A stretch of 64,000 nt of DNA from Notospermus geniculatus (Eukaryota; Nemertea; Pilidiophora; Heteronemertea; Lineidae), in assembly GCA_002633025.1 (NCBI GenBank), contig NMRB01002021.1, positions 29,559-93,558 of the forward strand, in the 5' to 3' direction. The notes under the pieces were generated by a model, which saw nothing but the letters and a program-made list of their open reading frames with translations, did not search any database and was not told the DNA's origin. Positions within the stretch are counted from its first letter, which is position 1. Each line of letters starts with the position of its first letter. Made by a program: the position numbers and the translations under genes. Of the stretch, positions 46,601-52,910 are shown one piece after another.

Positions 46601-47383
46601 ACTGCAACTGTAGAACATGTAGGCCTAATGCCTGACGATAGAGAGCAAAAAGTCACTTCAGCGGTATGATATGATGAAGTCCTCCATGACTGATTGATTT
46701 TACCATTGAAGGTCACCTATACCTCAGGGTTCCCCCTGGTTTCTGAAAAACATTCTTCACTTTTTTCGTGAAAAATTAAGTCCAAAAAGATATTCTTCAC
46801 CTTCAGTCTTAATTTGTTCATTTGTCTGCAACTCTGAACAAGCCCCGCCAAAAAAGTTCGTCAGTTTAGACTGCTACACAGGGTCCGTCCGATTGGGGCC
46901 CTAATTTCGGCAAAGGTGGTGATTTTGTGGTGGGACTTTAGAACTGGTGGGTTTGAAAATTTAGGGAAAACACAATTTTGATATTTCAATAAATTTGTAT
47001 TCATCAAAAAGCAATTGCATTTGCCACAGTGTGACGATTGACAGTAATTTTTCCCTCGTCACTAGTGAATTACATTCGTCAATGACGATTGTGACGAGCG
47101 CCAGCGGGAATCCTGCCTACCTGGCTTCAATGACTTTGTCACTTTTAGATCCTCATTGTCGTTTCAGGTATGTTACAATTGTGAAGGTGAAATCGAAGCA
47201 AGCGACATGGCCATTTTCGCACCCAAGTTCGGCCCTGACGTGTGTTGGCACCTGGCTTGCTTCATGTGTCACAAATGTGAGGAGCTTCTCGTGGACCTGG
47301 TCTACTGTTTCAGTGACAGCCAAATCTACTGTGAACGCCATTACGCTGATTTGTTGAAACCACGATGCGCTGGCTGTGATGAG
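19451..47383 (+). CDS. PET/LIM protein of the prickle/espinas family, 5' part (3'-partial)
   Basis: Prickle proteins are cytoplasmic, membrane-associated adaptors of planar cell polarity that bind Dishevelled and Van Gogh; testin, a relative, works at actin structures. Exons 19451-19678, 42215-42300, 44933-45116, 45736-45972 and 47168-47383 join in phase to 317 codons. Order: acidic N-terminus; a paired-Cys segment (PCDNCKERCPGF, then ICVNCKCPREDHDV) as in testin and prickle relatives; the PET domain starting YTWTPPGL and including KLGSPGEKKR; then LIM1. The GSPGEK signature and LLVDL-Y within LIM1 point to prickle rather than testin or LMCD1. LIM2, LIM3 and any C-terminal CAAX box are missing because the window ends. 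Introns are long (22.5, 2.6, 0.6 and 1.2 kb, plus a last one over 16 kb) and full of repeats. I leave the symbol empty because orthology within the prickle/testin group is not settled by a partial protein. Confidence 0.85.
19732..19886. mobile_element. Palindromic MITE, CAATATTATTGCACAATATG family, copy 1
   Basis: The ends AAAGCGGCCCATACACG and CGTGTATGGGCTGCTTT pair, and CAATATTATTGCACAATATG appears in both orientations. TA flanks the ends. The second copy is at 59477-59635. Confidence 0.85.
19936..19983. mobile_element. Left half of the CGACCGCACAGAAAGTCCG MITE, truncated by an insertion
   Basis: It matches the left arm of the element at 2220 through CTACCGGCGCCTATC, then is cut at CAGTTA where the next element begins. 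The expected right arm does not follow that insertion; a piece of the 13051-type element is there instead. Confidence 0.7.
19984..20362. mobile_element. TTA-flanked element with GGGCAAGCA ends
   Basis: The left end is GGGCAAGCAAACAAAATTTT followed by TAGTTTATCG; the right end is its inverted match finishing TTGCTTGCCC. TTA at 19981-19983 and 20363-20365 is the 3-bp duplication typical of PIF/Harbinger elements. Confidence 0.8.
20430..21154. mobile_element. Element with 35-bp inverted ends, GGCGAGACTTTTTTTAT type
   Basis: The left end GGCGAGACTTTTTTTATACC plus TTGGTTAGCGTGC is matched inverted at the right. Inside are AT blocks of the form AAAATAAAATTTTATTTTTA repeated near both ends. It shares terminal design with the element at 24247. 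Confidence 0.85.
21636..21749. mobile_element. Palindromic MITE
   Basis: CAGGAGCCATGTTCCCGAAG at the left pairs with the right end TTCGAGAACATGGGTCCTG, and inner TTAGGTTAACGATGTCGTTA with its complement. Weaker inverted similarity of the flanks (21530-21600 versus 21750-21900) hints at a larger decayed structure. Confidence 0.75.
22150..22292. mobile_element. TA-flanked palindromic MITE
   Basis: Ends ATGCCCGCTGTACACGATC and GATCATTTACAGTGGGCAT, with TA at 22148-22149 and 22293-22294. The inner AAAGTTTTTCATC pairs with GATGAAAAATTT. Confidence 0.82.
22801..23029 (+). mobile_element. tRNA-derived SINE, second family
   Basis: Head with A-box-like TGGCGCAGTGGA and B box GGGTCCGATCCCC; the body contains GGGGTCTCCAGTTTCCTCCT. 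It differs from the MIR-core SINEs. Confidence 0.7.
23033..23478. mobile_element. AGGCCACATAAAAAAATC element carrying a nested SINE
   Basis: The left end TTAGGCCACATAAAAAAATC with TTTAGTTTAGC is matched at the right by GCTAAACTAAAGATT, then the SINE, then TTTTATATGGCCTTA. Removing the SINE restores the inverted end. Confidence 0.78.
23155..23459 (+). mobile_element. tRNA-derived SINE, GGAGCCCGGTGGTGTAGT family, copy 1
   Basis: B box GGGTTCGAATCCC; core TTTGGGCAAGTCTCTTTGCC and CAGGTGTATAAATGGGTACC; the tail is TTTAACTTTAAC repeats. It is inserted in the right end of the previous element, with ATTG repeated on both sides. Copy 2 is at 32095. Confidence 0.85.
23837..24034. mobile_element. Palindromic MITE
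   Basis: AAAGGGGCTGTTCGTTTTC pairs with GAAAATGAACAGCCCCTTT; further inward GAATCTGAGTTGTGATCCTT pairs with AAGGATCACAACTCAGATTC. Confidence 0.85.
24247..25362. mobile_element. Element with 33-bp inverted ends, AGGCCAGACTTTTTTTATTC type
   Basis: The left end AGGCCAGACTTTTTTTATTC plus CTTGTTTC is repeated inverted at the right, with TA at each side. AT blocks (AAAAATAAATTTTATTTTTA) lie near both ends. About 1.1 kb, without a transposase frame. Confidence 0.82.
26294..26453. mobile_element. Near-perfect palindromic MITE
   Basis: AGGGCTGGGTTGCACAAAAC pairs with GTTTTGTGCAACCCAGCCCT, and the arms stay matched through TTAGCGCTAACTTTATGTTA to a short loop at about 26371. Arms of about 75 bp. Confidence 0.9.
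26454..27104. mobile_element. Composite of foldback units with ATTCATAAAACTACTTAAG ends
   Basis: TATTCATAAAACTACTTAA or its inverse occurs near 26459, 26889, 26975 and 27075, so at least two palindromic units are arranged serially within one outer inverted pair (GGGCCAGTATTCAT to ATGAATATGGGCC). The first gap between units (26660-26790) has GGGTTAGG-like words. Confidence 0.75.
27864..28213. mobile_element. Foldback element with internal ACGAGTTTGCGAC-type tandem units
   Basis: Inverted ends of about 57 bp (GATCCACTGACTTTACGACG and onward), TA-type flanks, and an interior of variants of GACTAGTTTATGACGA and ACGAGTTTGCGACT. Confidence 0.85.
28303..28536. mobile_element. TA-flanked MITE, GTTCATACTTCGACGC ends
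   Basis: The left end GTTCATACTTCGAC is matched inverted by GTCGAAGTATGAA; TA at 28301-28302 and 28537-28538. The interior is rich in CGTCGCACGAT and GGCGTC words. Confidence 0.75.
28546..28749. mobile_element. TTAA-flanked element, AGGAGCACGGTATTG family, copy 1
   Basis: Ends AGGAGCACGGTATTG and CAATACCGTGATCCT; TTAA at 28542-28545 and 28750-28753. Uninterrupted, 204 bp. Copies are at 47908-48115 and, interrupted, at 53832-54930. Confidence 0.9.
29490..30180. repeat. Minisatellite, unit about 33-34 bp
   Basis: About twenty units of TTTCTTTGTAATCTTTCTTG followed by ATCATTGGAAGTAG run over 690 bp. Variants cluster, for example a two-unit block with TCTAATGATCATT, showing higher-order duplication. 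Confidence 0.92.
30609..30995. mobile_element. MITE, CAATGRGGAACCCGC family, copy 1
   Basis: Ends CAATGGGGAACCCGC and GCGGGTTCCTCATTG. The interior has GTTGACGTTGCGTCATGA, AGACGTTGCTTTTATCGCC and AACACAAATGGTTTATTTTC, shared with copies at 33856 and 60458. Confidence 0.85.
31340..31450. mobile_element. Palindromic MITE with CAGGGCTTTGGTCTC arms
   Basis: CTCCCACCACAGGGCTTTGG pairs with CCAAAGCCCTGCAGTGGGAG. One related arm, with AGCAGGGCTTTGATCTCGCT, occurs at 52265-52300. Confidence 0.75.
31867..32510 (+). repeat. GCTCACC/CGTCGTCCGT dispersed repeat, copy 2, with nested SINE
   Basis: It starts TTTTTAGCTCACCTGGGGTG and ends CACAGGTGAGC, so the outer ends are themselves inverted. The body matches copy 1 at 15665 except for the SINE at 32095-32393. 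Confidence 0.78.
32095..32393 (+). mobile_element. tRNA-derived SINE, GGAGCCCGGTGGTGTAGT family, copy 2
   Basis: Near-identical to the copy at 23155. AGATGA at 32089-32094 and 32394-32399 is the target duplication; the uninterrupted sequence is visible in the paralogous repeat at about 15815. Confidence 0.9.
32711..32971. mobile_element. Palindromic MITE
   Basis: AAGGGAGTAAGAAATTAAAG and GGAAAATAAGAAGTGGGAAA pair with their inverted counterparts at 32925-32970; the loop is A/T-rich (TTTCTCAAAATGGGAAAAAA). Confidence 0.82.
33856..34210. mobile_element. MITE, CAATGRGGAACCCGC family, copy 2
   Basis: Same interior as 30609 (GTTGACGTTGCGTCATGA, AACACAAACGGGTTATTTTC). The left end is decayed (CAATGAGATACCCG); the right end is CCGCAGGTTCCTCATTG. 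Confidence 0.8.
34593..34923. mobile_element. Foldback MITE, ATCTCAAAATTGCTTGATGC family, copy 1
   Basis: The left end AGGGATCATCTCAAAATTGC is mirrored by GCAATTTTGAGATGCCCT; inner GAGACGAAATTTTTTCGTCT hairpins occur near both ends; TA flanks. The second, inverted and interrupted copy is at 56397. Confidence 0.85.
35695..36504. mobile_element. Compound foldback with GTTCCCACTA ends
   Basis: The outer ends GTTCCCACTATCACGA and TAGTGGGAAC are inverted. GTTCCCACTATCACGAATC recurs at about 35825, so the left part is duplicated. A long hairpin is centred near 35950 (GTAGAAAAGTTTTGAACG / CGCTTCAAAACTTTTTTCTA). Confidence 0.75.
36037..36299. mobile_element. Nested element with perfect 34-bp inverted ends
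   Basis: 36037-36070 (AAGTGTTTTTCACATTGAAC onward) is the exact reverse complement of 36266-36299. It lies inside the compound element and has its own inner pair, GTTGCACAAC/GTTGTGCAAC. Confidence 0.85.
37615..38077. mobile_element. Foldback element whose right arm is triplicated
   Basis: Inverted ends TGGGTGGTTATAACCGCAAA and TTTGCGGTTATAACCGCCCA. The left arm has one copy of a block of about 100 bp (AAGATGCTGTTGTAGTCATA...), and the right arm has three inverted copies in tandem (TCACCACAACGACTAGA, ACGTCTTTATTTTGCAGCGC). Confidence 0.85.
38341..38480. mobile_element. Palindromic MITE with CGGAATGCGG arms
   Basis: GCTACGTTTAGCTGACACGC and GGAATGCGG pair with CCGCATTCCGGATGTCTGGT and AAACGCAGC, with some mismatches. 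Confidence 0.72.
39603..40034. mobile_element. TA-flanked MITE, CAGTTCATTCC family, copy 1
   Basis: Ends CAGTTCATTCC...GGAATGAACTG, TA at 39601-39602 and 40035-40036; 432 bp, the same length as the copy at 61933. The interior has inverted arms (GTTTATCAACGATATCTCCA and its mirror). Confidence 0.88.
41012..41098. mobile_element. Shortened CGACCGCACAGAAAGTCCG MITE
   Basis: ACCACAGAAAGTCCGATAGTGC at the left, GCATTATCGGACTTTTTGTGCGGTCG at the right (given here in parts: GCATTATCGGAC, TTTTTGTGCGGTCG). The middle of the family consensus is missing. Confidence 0.72.
41310..41535 (+). mobile_element. tRNA-derived SINE, third family
   Basis: A-box-like TGACGTGGTGGTTGAGGG and B box GGTTCAATTCC, with spacing suggesting a class II tRNA head; the body includes GCAGATGAGCTGCTCCTTG. 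Confidence 0.65.
42215..42300 (+). CDS. Prickle-like gene, exon with first Cys pairs
   Basis: The acceptor CTTACAG is followed by GIVIKEVDEGQPCDNCKERC and PGFLRHRW, ending at AG|GTACGT in phase 2. The CxxC-x2-C pattern before GF..H.WR is the N-terminal Cys segment seen in testin and prickle relatives. Confidence 0.82.
42336..42691. mobile_element. TA-flanked foldback with arms of about 60-80 bp
   Basis: GTGAGGTTTCGCAAATCTGA at the left is mirrored by TCAGATTTGTGAAACCTCAC; inner ACGAAATACGAAATT and the pair around TCCTGAAATACAT also match. TA at 42334-42335 and 42692-42693. Confidence 0.85.
42794..43197. mobile_element. Element with 9-bp target duplication and CAATCTCGTACCCAGAGATT ends
   Basis: Perfect 20-bp inverted ends, flanked by CTGAGTTGA at 42785-42793 and 43198-43206. 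The inner arms (GGTTGTAGGTCGC with GCGACCTACAACC) also pair. A 9-bp duplication suggests a Mutator-like family. Confidence 0.9.
43540..43690 (+). mobile_element. Decayed SINE fragment
   Basis: TGGTGTAGTGACTCGGGTCT and TTTGACTAGCCATTAGAAGG followed by GGTTCAAAACC resemble the head of the 23155 family with many substitutions. A separate core-like scrap (TTGGCAAGTCTCTTCACCTC) is at 44400. Confidence 0.55.
43714..44386. mobile_element. Element with GGGAGGTTC ends and a nested palindrome
   Basis: The outer ends TAGGGAGGTTCTGCATCG and TGTGGAACCTCCTTA pair, followed by ACGAAATAC near both ends. The centre (43985-44160) is a strong palindrome of two arms of about 75 bp reading AATCGGAAAGTCGT...TTCCTCAGG and its mirror. 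Confidence 0.75.
44584..44859. mobile_element. CAGGCGCGGATCCAG element with 6-bp target duplication, copy 1
   Basis: Ends CAGGCGCGGATCCAG and CTGGATCCGCGCCTG, flanked by ATCCAT at 44578-44583 and 44860-44865. The interior includes ACAGTAAGCAAAAAACGC. The related copy is at 50775. Confidence 0.88.
44933..45116 (+). CDS. Prickle-like gene, exon spanning Cys segment to PET start
   Basis: Acceptor CACTTCAG, then (completing Arg) SICVNCKCPREDHDVYHEGG, a linker with DRIGWPEHEDP, and the PET start TLQEGYTWTPPGLSSEK, ending at AAA|GTAAGC in phase 0. Confidence 0.88.
45240..45620. repeat. Degenerate tandem repeat in intron 3
   Basis: Five to seven diverged units built on AAAAAGGGGTxxAAAxT and CCTTCxATTAGGGGGTCT, roughly 50-75 bp each. 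The complementary-strand frame across it is a repeat translation, not a gene. Confidence 0.7.
45736..45972 (+). CDS. Prickle-like gene, PET domain exon
   Basis: Acceptor TTTTTCAG, then INEYMSQLPNDKVPKLGSPG, EKKRNIQLIYQLPKQDLSEE and YCRSLTTPQMLQAFHVFKER, ending KEDM before GTGGGT in phase 0. Matches the prickle PET pattern (LP..KVP..GSPGEK.R..QL..QLP..D...YC.SL). The donor is GTGGGT, weaker than the others. Confidence 0.9.
46109..46320. mobile_element. TA-flanked foldback MITE in intron 4
   Basis: CTAGTGTCCCACTGGCGACC is mirrored by GTCGCCAGTGGGACGCTAG, and inner CGACAAGGG by CCCTTGTCG. TA at 46107-46108 and 46321-46322. Confidence 0.88.
47168..47383 (+). CDS. Prickle-like gene, LIM1 exon
   Basis: Acceptor GTTTCAG, then VCYNCEGEIEASDMAIFAPK. 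All eight LIM1 ligands are visible: CYNC, WH..C..C..C in CWHLACFMCHKC, and C..H in YCERH, followed by LLVDLVY-type core. The exon ends PRCAGCDE, where LIM2 begins with its first CxxC, at GAG|GTAAGT in phase 0. Confidence 0.93.
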
Positions 47384-47446
47384 GTAAGTTTGGTAATGAT
47401 GCCCTTCTTGGGGAAGAACGTGCACTGGCACTGCAGCTTGTCTTAA

Positions 47447-47730
47447 CCCAATAGAGCCCATGCCGCCCTAAACCGCCCTGCCGTGAGCCGCCTAGAAGAC
47501 CACGCCCACTTTTTGACAAAAATCCCCATCACCTCTAGTGTAGAAATCAAAATCAACAATTACTGGCGGCCCTGCCACAATCCGCCATGTCTCCAGATGC
47601 CGATACCGCCATAAACCGCCTTGACTCATTACACTGTTCTCTATTCAGCTTAATGCAGTGGCATTTCATGGCGGTTCAGGGCGGTGAAAGGTACAGATGC
47701 AAAGTGCAAAAAATAGGCAGCTCTATTGGG
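47447..47730. mobile_element. TTAA-flanked element with CCCAATAGAGC ends
   Basis: CCCAATAGAGC at the left and GCTCTATTGGG at the right, with TTAA at 47443-47446 and 47731-47734. The interior repeats words of the type ACCGCC and GGCGGT. It lies 60 bp after the LIM1 exon donor. Confidence 0.88.
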
Positions 47731-47774
47731 TTAAAAGTTAAAGGAGGTTATTTTCCACAGCCAGGAGTAACTGG

Positions 47775-47835
47775 CGAATTCAGAGTCGATGACATTCACC
47801 CCTTCAGCCTACAGCTGAAGAGGTGAATGTCCACT
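47775..47835. repeat. Hairpin
   Basis: GACATTCACCCCTTCAGC pairs with GCTGAAGAGGTGAATGTC around a 5-base loop. It could form a strong local hairpin; no element boundaries were seen. Confidence 0.6.
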
Positions 47836-47907
47836 CTGAATCGTAACCCCTGGCCGCATCCCACAACCACCTGGCCCCTGACCCCTAAAGCCTACTCCTA
47901 ATCTTAA

Positions 47908-48115
47908 AGGAGCACGGTATTGGATCTCAAATGCATTATTTGACTGCCGACGTAGAGGGAGCCATCTGGCGGCAGTAAGACGAACTCTAAAAATGCATTA
48001 CAAAATGTATGTAGTAAATCTGGTCAATTCGCCGACAACGTAGTTCATGTACCCTGGGTTGGAGAGTGGTGCGGTGGCGCCAGCTGTTGAGAAATAGTGG
48101 CAATACCGTGCTCCT
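47908..48115. mobile_element. TTAA-flanked element, AGGAGCACGGTATTG family, copy 2
   Basis: Ends AGGAGCACGGTATTG and CAATACCGTGCTCCT, TTAA at 47904-47907 and 48116-48119; 208 bp, uninterrupted. Confidence 0.9.
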
Positions 48116-49198
48116 TTAACCCTAACCAATAACCCTGACCCTTACAGGCAGCCGTTACCCTAGATACTGGGTACCCTGTTCCATAGAGTTAGACGACATT
48201 TACACCTTTTACTGAAGTGAGGGGTGCATAGGCCTAGTTCATGTTTCTGTGTCTCCCCTGGGATGAGGAGTAAGGCCCGTGGATAAGCATCATCCAGCCA
48301 AGTTTATTGTTGAGTTTACAGTATTCCCGTAGCTTGATTCACTTCTATCCCTTCAAACATACTTTTATGTACAGAGGGTTTGGCCAACTTGAGTTGAAAT
48401 GGACTTGGGGAATCTATGGAGTGGATTTCATACAGGCTATACCAAAAAAGCTGTGCAAATTATAATACTAAATGTTGAGGAATCTCAGGTGTAATGAAGG
48501 TGAAATATGAAAAACTAGTTACCTGGATACAGTTTCACTCTAATTTGGCAGTCACATTGTACACACTTTGTACATGAAGTCGAGTATTCGAGTACAGCTA
48601 TTTCAGGCAAAGCTTGCATGAAATGCCTGTGGGCGGGATTACTTCAGAGTAAGTTTCCACATGATGGCCGACAATATGTGCAGGTAGCATAGCAATGGAC
48701 CAGTTCATCCACCTGCAAGCTTATCTTGCAACGGATGGTCCGTTTTGCACCCGGCCCCAAAAAATGGGCCGGGCTCTTTCTCTCTTCTCTTCCTGCTGTA
48801 CCTGGACCTGGTTACTCTCACTCAACTTTCGGCTTGCCTAGTGGCTCAATCTTTCCCTTCAGGTAAGTCGTTTAGCATAGTAGTCACTACAGCATGAAAA
48901 TAAGACATCCTCATCAAATAGGCCGACTTTTATTCATCATGATGTGACATACTTTTCAACTTTTGTCACACCTTTTGGAATATTGAATCGAAATTCTCTG
49001 CATGGTTTAGTCTAGAGTAATCTGATCTCCAGGTGTAACCTTGTCAAGGTCATCTCATCATGTCGTCTGCAACCAGATGCTGCCAGACTCCATTCCTTTT
49101 GAATGATTTGATTTTTTTTAGTTTACAAGGTTTTGCTAATTTAGGGTCTTTTGCTCGTTTGTGGGAGGCATATGTACAAAACTGTAAACAGGGCAGGT

Positions 49199-49475
49199 CT
49201 ATAGACAAATCCCAAATTGACGAAAACGAGAAAGATCTGCGCACTTCTGCCGAAATGGCAAACAGAACCTCGGTCTGAAATCATCTGACACTGATCGAAT
49301 GACGTGACGCAGAGAACCCCACGACCATGTGACGACAGTGAGTTCGATGACATTGCGTCAGACTCAGCCATTGCTGAATCATGGATTGCGTCAGGTCAGC
49401 TGGTTTCAGGTCGAGGTTCTGTTTGCCATTTCGGCAGAAGTGCGCAGATCTGGGAATTTGGGATTTGTCTGTTCT
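49199..49475. mobile_element. Foldback MITE
   Basis: GATCTGCGCACTTCTGCCGA followed by AATGGCAAACAGAACCTCG is exactly mirrored at about 49412-49450, and ACAAATCCCAAATT by AATTTGGGATTTGT. Confidence 0.88.
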
Positions 49476-49662
49476 GTTGAGATTTCTCCCTTTGCCAGCC
49501 TTGTTCATTTCATAGTCTGTTCATTGTCCTTCGTTTCATCTTGAGTTCAGGTTTTGTGAAACACCTTCCTCTAACATTCTGTATTGTCAAAGGGGTTCGT
49601 AACTGTCCATATTGGGGAAGAGCATTGCAGACAAATTGGAATGCAAAAGCTGGTCCATCTCA

Positions 49663-50041
49663 AATGAGGAACCCGCGAACTAACGCCACGACGTGGCGCT
49701 GTCATTGTAAGACCCAGAAGTCCTATTTTCTAACAGTATTTCCATTTACTTCTTGCCCCAAAATGAACCACTCTGTTTGGTTCGATTTTGATTAAATTAC
49801 ATGGCCCTGTTGCATTTTCAAAGTCCATATATCACTGCTTTGTTTCGTCTGAAATGCCACAGGGTGCCAATATTGACAACGTCTTTTAGGGAAAATTCTG
49901 CAGAAAATTGTATAGAAAAATCTACACAGATGTTTTGACGGCGCGACGTCAACAGCGAAAAAAGTGACGTCGGTACGTCATTTGGGTCTTATACTCGCTG
50001 CGCCATCTATTATTCTAGTTTGTCACGCGGGTTCCCCATTG
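49663..50041. mobile_element. MITE, CAATGRGGAACCCGC family, divergent copy
   Basis: Ends AATGAGGAACCCGCG and CGCGGGTTCCCCATT, with inner pairs around GTCATTGTAAGACCCA / TGGGTCTTATAC. The interior differs from 30609, so this may be a sister family. Confidence 0.7.
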
Positions 50042-50774
50042 TGTCCAATCTCAATTTGACTCTACTGCTTTGTCATGAAGCTGGATTGACTGCTGGAGGT
50101 ACCGGTAAGCCTACTATACACATGCTCACTCGGAACATTGTTAGATACTGGTTAGCCTGTGAAAAAGCAGAAAAACCTAAGATAACCTCTGTATAATATT
50201 TATTCTTCCATTTCTGGAACCCCAGGTAAATGATTAATGTCTGAAATTTGTTGAATTCAGCTCTGGTAGCACTACATCTAGAGAATAGGTGACCTCTTGC
50301 AATGTACGTGGGTATTCTGATTGGGTGTTCTTCTGAAATGTGGAAGGTAGGCCTACCAGTAAAATAAACTTTAGTTGAACATTCCAACAGTGTAGTCGTC
50401 ATTATGCTCGGCTACCTGCTTGTCATTCCAGGGGTCAGGACATTGGTTAACGGGGATCCTGTTTAATTAGAGGGGGCAGTGCAAAAATTGTGTCTTTTCT
50501 ATGAGATGCAGCTGCAAGAAATGATTCAATCATAAAAAACCAATGTCAGACAGGCTGGCTGGATTTATGAGGTGCAAGTTTACCTGCCTTGCTTGATAGT
50601 GCTATAAGGCCCTACTGCATAGTAGCTGATAGACACTTGGAATTGAGTTGTAGGTGTATTATAGGCCTACACCTATTGTATGTTTGCGAAGCTATAAATT
50701 TCCATTACACTGCAGTTGTTGGCCTACCATGAAACATGCCTAGACTTATTTCAAGGTCCTTGCAGTTGTGGCAA

Positions 50775-51005
50775 CAGGTGCGAATCCAGGATTTTTGGCA
50801 GAGGGGGGTCAGGGGTGTTGAGGGCGGTCATTGCAGGCGGGCGCTGAAGATGCCCATGCCGAAGGCCGTAGACGTGATTACCTTGCATCTCAGTATCAAA
50901 ACAGAAGCTTTATTTTGCTTACTGTCGCAAATTATTGAAGAAAAAAAATGGTGGTGGCGAGCAGGGGGTCACAAGCCCCAAAACCCCCCTCTGGATCCGC
51001 GCCTG
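50775..51005. mobile_element. CAGGYGCGRATCCAG element, copy 2
   Basis: CAGGTGCGAATCCAGG at the left and CTGGATCCGCGCCTG at the right; GGCAA is repeated on both sides. The interior shares ACAGAAGCTTTATTTTGCTT-type words with the copy at 44584, in the opposite orientation. Confidence 0.8.
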
Positions 51006-51768
51006 GGCAACTTCTTGAAAAAGCATGCTGTTGGTTTTGCTTCCACAGGTGGTAGTCATTCCAGATCGAGGGGGGTGGGGGGTGGGGGGTAGCTCGAACT
51101 AGCTGAATCTGTAGCATGAGAGGAGCACAAAGGAATTTGTTGTCGGCCTATTCTGATATTTCTTGTCTCATAATCTCAAGGCCCATTGGTCAGCAATATT
51201 GAGGTCAATCTCTCATCTTGAGGTACCCATTCAAAAAATATGAAGTCCCTATGAGTGAATTCAGCCCAGTGGAGAAGTGTGCAAATTGTTGATCATTGTA
51301 TCGGCAGTCACCAGCTGCTCTGTAATATTTCTTTTATTGTTTATGCTCGGTAATTATTCTTTATTGTTTCTGCCGGTGAGAATGATGCAAATTGAAAGAG
51401 GAGAACTGTAAAAAAGCATGAGTTGCATTCCTCCTGCTGCTTCATGCAGAACACTGTAGCAGTACATGTACCTGGCTTGAAACTACATCCATACAGTTGG
51501 AAATGCTGTATTTTCGTTGTGGTAGAGCATCCTCGGTTGCTTCTATGCTGAATGTTCAGCTGGGGGTGGGGGTGGGGGGGCAGGTGGGGGTGGAGCTATG
51601 TTGGCGTAAGGGCCATCTTTCAAAGCTGATATAATGACAAGTTGGTAAAACAAGGGGAAGTGAAAGAAGTCATATAAGTTATGATGTCACTTTTCTGAGT
51701 ATGCAGGCCTTGCTGCTGATGACCAGCTTACATGTGCACACTCATTTGTTGCCATGTGTTAACTAATA

Positions 51769-51973
51769 ACTCTTTCAGCCCTAGGCCATTTTTTCGCTGC
51801 GACTCGCAGATCCTAGGCGATTTTCTGCAAAAAAAATATTTCTGGATTTAAAAAAAAACTACTAACCCAATCTTAATATTGTACTGGGTTTAGGGGTGGA
51901 CGGATATACTCGTTCATAGGATTTGAGAATGATTTTGGCGAACGGATATATCCGTCCGTAGGGCTGAAAGAGT
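51769..51973. mobile_element. TA-flanked MITE, ACTCTTTCAGCCCTA ends
   Basis: ACTCTTTCAGCCCT is mirrored by AGGGCTGAAAGAGT, with TA at 51767-51768 and 51974-51975. Inner GACGGATATACTCGTTC-like words recur in both orientations. Confidence 0.82.
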
Positions 51974-52320
51974 TAAGACGGATGTTCAACAATGAAACCA
52001 AAACGAATGTACCTGTGGTTTTACTGGAAATATTTTAATTCTCAATAATCAGAGTTCAGGAATCCAAGACATAATCCACAACCGATGAAGAATAACAAAC
52101 TTTGAATTCCAGATTCCAATGTCTCTAGAATGTGAATGTTAAGAGTGCGTCTGATGGAACCTATACCAATGAACCCATGTAGCCTGTTGGAAACATGCAA
52201 AAAATCTTTCTAGTAATTCCTTCAGGAAATTCAGTATGTGTCTAATAGTAAACTATTCCCATCCTCCCATAGCAGGGCTTTGATCTCGCTCCTCTTCATA
52301 CACCTTGCACAGTAGTGCAG

Positions 52321-52910
52321 TGGTTAGTGATAAAACCCGGAACGAAACGAAACGAAATCATCGAAATGGGACTCGCATGGAATTTGAGAATTAAGTGTCA
52401 TTATGTTGCAGATGTATGCTTCCGCCTTGGCATTGACGTTTTTTTCGACATACCACACAAAATCAAATTGAATTATTATTTTAAAATCAGTCAGAATCAT
52501 CATGTACGAAATTCCCTTCGGTGCTCCTCAAGTTACCGCCAGTTTTTATTTTGCGTTTTCTTCACTCATTTGGTTGGTGCATAAAGCAAGCGTCAATCGA
52601 GAGGTTAAGAAACCGCTCCGTTAACGATAATACTAACGCTAATGCTATTTCTGACGTGCATTTGCAATAAAAATAACGTTAGCGTTAGTGTTACCGTTAG
52701 CGGAGCGATTTCTTAACCTCTCGATTGTCGGAGCAGATTCTATGCTAACCACTTATTTTTATCGGTATTACAATAAAACGAAAATAAATTGATGCAAATC
52801 ATGCCCATTTTGATCATCATCATCATCTTCAGCTTCTTGTTCCATCGGGAACTTTGCAGCTATGATGATTTCATTTCGTTTCGTTTCGTTGCGGGTTTTA
52901 TCATTAACCA
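52321..52910. mobile_element. Element with 8-bp target duplication, TGGTTARTGATAAAACCCG ends
   Basis: Left TGGTTAGTGATAAAACCCGG and right CGGGTTTTATCATTAACCA variants pair and continue through ACGAAACGAAACGAAAT. TAGTGCAG at 52313-52320 and 52911-52918 is an 8-bp duplication, as in hAT or P families. No transposase frame. Confidence 0.9.
52594..52727. mobile_element. Nested palindromic MITE
   Basis: CAATCGAGAGGTTAAGAAAC plus CGCTCCGTTAACG is mirrored by CGTTAGCGGAGCG plus ATTTCTTAACCTCTCGATTG. It sits inside the 52321-52910 element. Confidence 0.88.
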
